From Desulfoluna sp942491485 (GTDB taxonomy: Bacteria; Desulfobacterota; Desulfobacteria; Desulfobacterales; Desulfolunaceae), in assembly GCA_942491485.1 (NCBI GenBank), contig CALOAX010000013.1, forward strand, positions 310,001-374,000: a stretch of 64,000 bases of DNA. Reading direction: 5' to 3'. Within the stretch, counting starts at the first letter, position 1. Each line of letters starts with the position of its first letter. This document shows, in pieces, positions 60,055-64,000 of this stretch. Made by a program: the position numbers and the translations under genes. The notes under the pieces were generated by a model. That model saw only the letters and a list, made by a program, of their open reading frames with translations. It did not search any database and was not told the origin of the DNA.

Positions 60055-60675
60055 ATGCGGATGAGGATTTCTGATTGCACCGGTGTGATTCTGGCGGGTG
60101 GATTAAACTCCCGGATGAATGGAACAAATAAGGCCCTTCTCGATGTGGGAGGCGTCAGCGTGATCGAGCGCACCATGGCGCTTTTTGACGATATGTTCGG
60201 AAAGGTGCTGGTGGTTTCAAACACCCCCCAGGACCTTCTGGACCTTGATGTGAAAATCGTGTCGGACATCTTCCCGGAACGGTGCTCACTGGCCGGTATC
60301 CATTCAGCCCTGTTCCACGCCGACACCCCCTGGATTTTTGTGGCCCCTTGTGACAACCCTTTTCTCTCCCGTGAGATGGTGGCGCTGGTTCTCTCTCACC
60401 GTACCGAAGGCGCAACCATCGTGGTGCCGGAAACGGAAAAAGGCCTGGAACCCCTGTGCGCCGCCTACTCTCGGGAAAACCTCAAGCTGGCGGAAACTCG
60501 CCTGGCCGAAGGACGTTACAAAATTCAGAGCCTGTTTCGCAACAAACGAACCCGAAAAGTCCCCGAAGCCAATATCCGCCGCATCGATCCCGACCTGCGC
60601 ACCTTCTTCAACATCAACACCCCGGAAGACTACCAATGGGCCCTAACCATGCTCGCACAGGGTGGGGATGTCTAA
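60055..60675 (+). CDS. mobA: Molybdenum cofactor guanylyltransferase MobA
   Basis: 206 residues. Links GMP to molybdopterin to make MGD. Nucleotidyltransferase motif GVILAGGLNSRMNGTNKALLDVGG (LAGG-x-S-x-RM...K), acidic metal site in VAPCDNPFL, and ETEKGLEPLCAAYSR. Typical length. GGGAGCTAGG lies before the ATG. Together with moaB, moaE and moaC it completes much of the cofactor pathway. Confidence 0.88.
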   Translation: MRMRISDCTGVILAGGLNSRMNGTNKALLDVGGVSVIERTMALFDDMFGKVLVVSNTPQDLLDLDVKIVSDIFPERCSLAGIHSALFHADTPWIFVAPCDNPFLSREMVALVLSHRTEGATIVVPETEKGLEPLCAAYSRENLKLAETRLAEGRYKIQSLFRNKRTRKVPEANIRRIDPDLRTFFNINTPEDYQWALTMLAQGGDV

Positions 60676-60680
60676 AAAGT

Positions 60681-60958
60681 GCCTCCGGCGGCCAGGTGGG
60701 GGCACCTGGAAACCCGGTGGCACCAGGCTCGCTGACGCTCACCAGTTGCGTTTTAAGTTGATGTAACCTGAAGCATTGTCGTTCGTGCGTGGCGCTTACT
60801 TAGGGAACGTTCGGTGAATATCCGGGTTTGAACTGGAGTACTTGAGTTCACAGGCCCTTAAACATTGCGCGAATGCGGACGCAATCGCGTATGATGGTTG
60901 ACACCCGAGTCGCATTCGCAAACCCGCTTTCAAGGTGGCCCACCTTGCCGCCGGAGGC
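60681..60958. repeat. Dispersed modular repeat, inverted C + C (278 bp) between mobA and moaE
   Basis: Left end GCCTCCGGCGGCCAGGTGG with a GGTGGGGGCACC stem, right end CAAGGTGGCCCACCTTGCCG then CCGGAGGC. Both ends are C modules facing each other, unlike the usual C + B order. The left C is diverged, the right one fresh. Confidence 0.8.
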
Positions 60959-60981
60959 ATTATATATAAAGGACTAAAACG

Positions 60982-61353
60982 ATGATTCGAATAGATGAGA
61001 TGATACGTGAGATAAAGGCCCACCCCGAGTTCGGCAAGGCAGGGATGGTGTTGGCCCATAACGGTGTGGTTCGGGAAAGTTCCAGAGACGGGCGCCCGGT
61101 AACAGGCCTGACGGTTCATGTGAATCATGCCCGTCTGGAAGAGCTCATGGCCGAATACCGGAGCCGCGACGGCATTGTGGAGATCCTCATCGCCATCGAA
61201 GAGGAAAAGGCCCTGACCGTGGGCGATGATGTCATGGGCATTGTGGTGGCGGGCGACATTCGCGAGAACGTGCTGGAAACCCTTGAGGGGCTTTTGAACG
61301 CTGTAAAGGCCGAGGTGACCTCCAAGACGGAGCATTTTGTAGCTGCGGATTGA
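60982..61353 (+). CDS. moaE: Molybdopterin synthase catalytic subunit MoaE-like protein
   Basis: 123 residues. Resembles the short MoaE form of Deltaproteobacteria: AGMVLAHNGVVRESSRDGRPVTGLTV, then VEILIAIEEEKALTVGDDVMGIVVAGDIRENVLETLEGLLNAVKAEV with a final KTEHF (shown in part: GDDVMGIVVAGDIRENV). It would transfer sulfur to precursor Z with MoaD, which is not in the window. It is shorter than E. coli MoaE (150), so assignment rests on the conserved core. AAAGGAC lies before the ATG. Confidence 0.82.
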   Translation: MIRIDEMIREIKAHPEFGKAGMVLAHNGVVRESSRDGRPVTGLTVHVNHARLEELMAEYRSRDGIVEILIAIEEEKALTVGDDVMGIVVAGDIRENVLETLEGLLNAVKAEVTSKTEHFVAAD

Positions 61354-61459
61354 TGGTGGAACATAACCACGAAGCACCCTTCGGGGTACACGAAGACGTA
61401 TGCGCTTCAATAATTGGGTTCCGTTTATAATTTCGATGATTTCTTCAGTGGCAACACAG

Positions 61460-61563
61460 ACCACGGGCGCAGCCCGTCAGCGAATGTGATCGACTCGAGG
61501 AACGAGAGTCGGGAGCATTCGCGAATATGGGGTCCAGGGGATCATCCCCTGGCCGCCGGAGGC
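61460..61563. repeat. C-like + D modular repeat upstream of moaC
   Basis: Inverted version of the 57929-58020 segment: ACGGGCGCAGCCCGTCAGCG, a CGAGGAACGAG core, then CCAGGGGATCATCCCCTGG (61534-61552) and CCGCCGGAGGC to 61563. The terminal GGAGG (61558-61562) lies 7 bases before the moaC ATG and acts as its ribosome binding site. Confidence 0.8.
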
Positions 61564-61569
61564 AAATAA

Positions 61570-62052
61570 ATGAAAGAGTTTACGCACATAGATGAAGACG
61601 GCGCGGTTCGCATGGTGGACGTGACGGATAAGGCTCAAACGGACAGACGGGCAGTGGCCGAAGGGCGCATCGTGATGAACAGCGACACCTTTGCCCGCAT
61701 TACGGACACCCGGGTGAAAAAGGGCAACGTCCTTGAGACCGCACGTATCGCAGGGGTGATGGCAGCCAAGAGGACCAGTGAGGCCATTCCCATGTGCCAC
61801 CCTCTGTTTATCACCGGAGCACGGATTGATTTTTACCCTGAGCCTGAAGTATCGGCCTTTCGGATCGAAGCCGAGGTGCGGGTCAAGGGGGAGACCGGTG
61901 TGGAGATGGAAGCCCTTCATGCGGTGTCTGTGGCGGCGCTTACCATCTACGACATGTGCAAGGCCTACGACAAGGACATGACCATTGAGGGCATGCGGCT
62001 GATGGCCAAGAGTGGCGGTAAATCCGGAGAGTACCGAAGGGAAGGGGCGTAA
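61570..62052 (+). CDS. moaC: Cyclic pyranopterin monophosphate synthase MoaC
   Basis: 160 residues. With MoaA it converts GTP to cyclic pyranopterin monophosphate. Conserved MVDVTDKAQTDRRAVAEG, AKRTSEAIPMCHPLFITGARI (CHPL active-site motif), GVEMEALHAVSVAALTIYDMCKA and KSGGKSG. Full length. Its ribosome binding site is the GGAGG end of the upstream repeat. Stop TAA is directly followed by the ATG of rmuC. Confidence 0.97.
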   Translation: MKEFTHIDEDGAVRMVDVTDKAQTDRRAVAEGRIVMNSDTFARITDTRVKKGNVLETARIAGVMAAKRTSEAIPMCHPLFITGARIDFYPEPEVSAFRIEAEVRVKGETGVEMEALHAVSVAALTIYDMCKAYDKDMTIEGMRLMAKSGGKSGEYRREGA

Positions 62053-63501
62053 ATGGAGCCTATGGGGGTTTTGGACGCCTTAAGTCAGCCACTTCTGGGA
62101 GCAGGGCTCGTTACTGGAGCCATAGCTGCATGGGGGCTTTCGTCGCTGAGGCTTCGAAGCGTCAAGCGCTCTCTGAAGGAGGCTGTGGCGGCCCGTGAGG
62201 ATCAGGAAGAGCGGGTGCTTGCCCTTGCCGATGAAGCCGCCGAAGCCAGGGGACGCCTTGCCAATCTCAACTCTCTTGAAGAGGGCATTGAGAAGAGAGA
62301 TGCTGCCCTCCATCAGAAAGGGGAGGTGGAGATTGGGCTCAGGGCTCGGCTGGCTCGCCTGGAGGCAGACCTGGAGAAGGAGCGGGAATCCACTGCGGAG
62401 AAGATAGCGCTTCTTTCCGGCCAGAAAGAGGAGCTTCGAGAGATGCTGAAGGCCCTTTCTGCAGATGCTCTGTCGGAAAACTCGAAAACCTTTGCCCAGC
62501 TTTCCAAAGAGACCCTTGAGGCAGTGATCGGTGAGGCCAAGCGGGATTTTGAACGGCGTGGCGATGCGGTCAAGGAGATCGTGGCCCCGGTGACAGAGGC
62601 CATGAAGTCTTACGATGAAAAGGTCCGCCAGATGGAGATGCAGCGGGAAAAGGCGTACGGAACCCTCACCGAGCAGGTGGAGACCCTGGCCCGAACCCAT
62701 GCCGTGCTCCAGAAGGAGACCACCAAACTTACCGGTGCTCTTGCCGTGCCCAACGTACGGGGTCGATGGGGAGAGATTACCCTGAAGCGGGTCGCGGAGC
62801 TCTCCGGTATGGTGGATCGTTGCGATTTTTATGAGCAGGTGAACATGAAGGGCGAGGGCAGTCGCCTGCGTCCCGATATGGTCGTCCAGCTTCCCGGGGG
62901 CAGGCGTATTGCCGTGGACTCCAAGGTGCCCCTGGCCGCTTATTTACGTGCCATGGAGTCTACGACGGAAGAGGAGAAGGCACGTCATCTGACGGAGCAT
63001 GCTCGCCACCTTCAGCACCATGTACAGACCCTTGCCGGGAAAGCGTACTGGGCAGGGCTGAAGCCGGCACCGGAGTTCGTGGTGCTCTTTATCCCCGGAG
63101 AAAGTTTCTTTTCCGCAGCCCTTTCCAAGCGGCCCGAACTCATTGAAGAGGGCATTGAAAAAGGGGTGGTTCTGGCGACACCGACAACCCTGATCTCCCT
63201 TCTGAAAGCCGTGGCATACGGGTGGCGTCAGGAGCAGGCGGCCGAAAGCGTGCATGAGATCCGGGAGCTGGGCAAAGAACTCTACAGCCGCATGCTGACC
63301 TTTGCCTCCCATCTCAACAAGCTGGGGGGAGACATCGGCAAGGTGACCTCCACCTACAACCAGCTTGCCGGTTCCTTTGAAAGGCGTCTCTTTGTGTCTG
63401 CGCGTCGATTTGAAGAGTTGGGGGTCCGGGAGAAGGAGTCGGCCACCATTGAATCACCGGAGCCTGTGGAAACGGTTCCGAGGCGCGTGGAGGCGGGATG
63501 A
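62053..63501 (+). CDS. rmuC: DNA recombination protein RmuC
   Basis: 482 residues. One N-terminal TM helix (LLGAGLVTGAIAAWGLSSL), a long coiled coil (~35-220), then the RmuC nuclease-like domain: LTGALAVPNVRGRWGEITLKRVAELSGM, DMVVQLPGGRRIAVDSKVPL, FIPGESFFSAAL and ATPTTLISLLKAVAYGWRQE (each given in part of the domain). Limits inversions at short repeats in E. coli. Starts immediately after the moaC stop. Notable in a genome rich in inverted repeats. Confidence 0.92.
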   Translation: MEPMGVLDALSQPLLGAGLVTGAIAAWGLSSLRLRSVKRSLKEAVAAREDQEERVLALADEAAEARGRLANLNSLEEGIEKRDAALHQKGEVEIGLRARLARLEADLEKERESTAEKIALLSGQKEELREMLKALSADALSENSKTFAQLSKETLEAVIGEAKRDFERRGDAVKEIVAPVTEAMKSYDEKVRQMEMQREKAYGTLTEQVETLARTHAVLQKETTKLTGALAVPNVRGRWGEITLKRVAELSGMVDRCDFYEQVNMKGEGSRLRPDMVVQLPGGRRIAVDSKVPLAAYLRAMESTTEEEKARHLTEHARHLQHHVQTLAGKAYWAGLKPAPEFVVLFIPGESFFSAALSKRPELIEEGIEKGVVLATPTTLISLLKAVAYGWRQEQAAESVHEIRELGKELYSRMLTFASHLNKLGGDIGKVTSTYNQLAGSFERRLFVSARRFEELGVREKESATIESPEPVETVPRRVEAG

Positions 63502-64000
63502 TGGGACGTCGGAATAGATCGGTATCAAGCGTGCAATTCATAGCCCTGATTCTTTTGGGGCTGTTGTTCTCCGTGGGGTGTGCGGGCCTTAAAAAAGGCC
63601 CAGGAGAGGCATTGCCTTCTCTGGTTCAGGTGGCTCCGGGGGAAGAAGGGTACCCTGATTTTATCGACGATATGGACTTTCAAGGCCTTGAAGAGGCATT
63701 GATTCAGAGCCTCGCCTATTACAGCCGCATGCCGGAGTCGCGGACCTTTGCTTTTGGTGAAGACAGGTACAGCCTTCGCACCATGGTCCGTTCGGCAGTG
63801 GCCCTTCTCTATGCCATTCAGGAGGATCCGTCTCCTGAGACCCTCTCCCGGTTTATTCGCAAAAATTACCATGTCTACCGATCCTCCGGTCAGGATGGCG
63901 AAGGCTCCGTGCTCTTTACGGGTTACTACGAAGCGGAACTTTTCGGCCACACCGAACGGACGGACCGGTACCGTTACCCTGTGCTCACGAGGCCCGATGA
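63501..64000 (+). CDS. mltA: Membrane-bound lytic murein transglycosylase A (partial, cut by window edge)
   Basis: The first ~166 codons only. Starts with ATG at 63501 (an ATG at 63498 is also in frame) after GGAGGCGGG, overlapping the rmuC stop. Signal peptide with lipobox-type VGC near residue 27 (QFIALILLGLLFSVGCAG), so probably an outer-membrane lipoprotein. The end of the window shows LFTGYYEAELFG and RYPVLTRP, the MltA-specific motif. It cleaves peptidoglycan strands. The catalytic 3D domain is beyond the edge. Confidence 0.88.
   Translation, partial: MGRRNRSVSSVQFIALILLGLLFSVGCAGLKKGPGEALPSLVQVAPGEEGYPDFIDDMDFQGLEEALIQSLAYYSRMPESRTFAFGEDRYSLRTMVRSAVALLYAIQEDPSPETLSRFIRKNYHVYRSSGQDGEGSVLFTGYYEAELFGHTERTDRYRYPVLTRPD

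Noticed and set aside
585..61563. CRISPR-like interpretation of the recurrent repeats
   Set aside because: The repeats are dispersed singly between genes, not in arrays with regular spacers, and no cas genes are present.
1..64000. tRNA or rRNA genes, prophage or defence systems
   Set aside because: No cloverleaf-like or rRNA sequence, no phage structural genes and no restriction, toxin-antitoxin or CBASS-type genes were recognised by reading the window.

Overview
The window looks like a chromosomal segment from an anaerobic Deltaproteobacterium (Desulfobacterota), most likely a Desulfobacterales-type sulfate reducer. I infer this from gene content: the order B12-type radical SAM protein, RNase E/G, rpmH, rnpA, yidD, yidC, jag, mnmE; an archaeal-type split glutamate synthase rich in Fe-S clusters; a ~600-residue acyl-CoA dehydrogenase with very biased codons; several radical SAM enzymes; and a molybdopterin cluster. 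The genus cannot be fixed from sequence alone. Two perfect parS sites (10656 and 13022) beside rpmH-rnpA-yidC-jag-mnmE place the segment near the replication origin.

Layout. 1-455 is the start of asnS (minus strand). 1016-10628 is the RNA-processing and membrane-insertion block. 10786-14170 holds a YkgJ-type cysteine-cluster protein, a small unknown protein, a PrmA-like methyltransferase, a DksA-like protein and a HAD hydrolase. 14623-16983 is a DEAD-box helicase with a repetitive tail. 17364-21573 holds an unassigned radical SAM protein, prmA, a TPR lipoprotein-size secreted protein and asd. 22471-32510 is nitrogen and pyrimidine metabolism: glutamate synthase in three ORFs, then carA and carB. 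32675-41434 is mixed: cNMP-binding protein, radical SAM/SPASM-like protein, TetR regulator, acyl-CoA dehydrogenase, an unusual KaiC-like/XRE/cupin fusion, panE, a non-canonical NTP phosphatase and an alpha/beta hydrolase. 41923-50000 carries two small Arg-rich proteins, a complete IS1634-family element with TIRs and target duplication, phoB-phoR and an IS110-family transposase. 50272-57939 holds a GT39-type membrane glycosyltransferase, the pstSCAB-phoU operon and a divergent psiE. 58420 to the end holds moaB, pyrR, mobA, moaE, moaC, rmuC and the start of mltA.

How genes work together. The Pho block is a complete phosphate-starvation module: the PhoR/PhoB sensor-regulator, the PstSCAB importer, PhoU and PsiE, with 11-bp-spaced Pho-box-like repeats upstream of phoB and between pstS and psiE. 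Glutamate synthase and carbamoyl-phosphate synthase share glutamine as nitrogen donor, and pyrR would sense pyrimidines. MoaB, MobA, MoaE and MoaC make molybdenum cofactor for Mo/W enzymes.

The strongest unexplained signal is not a gene. About twenty intergenic regions carry a modular family of dispersed repeats bounded by GCCTCCGGCGG / CCGCCGGAGGC. They are built from at least four modules: A, a long palindrome whose arms differ between copies but stay complementary; B, a CAAACTTTTGAAAAGTTTG hairpin; C, a CAAGGTGTGCCACCTTG hairpin unit; and D, a 19-bp CCAGGGGATCATCCCCTGG palindrome. At least two copies have target duplications, and one has 14-bp outer inverted repeats GTAACTATTCAGCT, so these are mobile MITE-like elements. 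They sit in most junctions of the phosphate operon, supply Shine-Dalgarno sequences to moaC and phoR, and abut stop codons.
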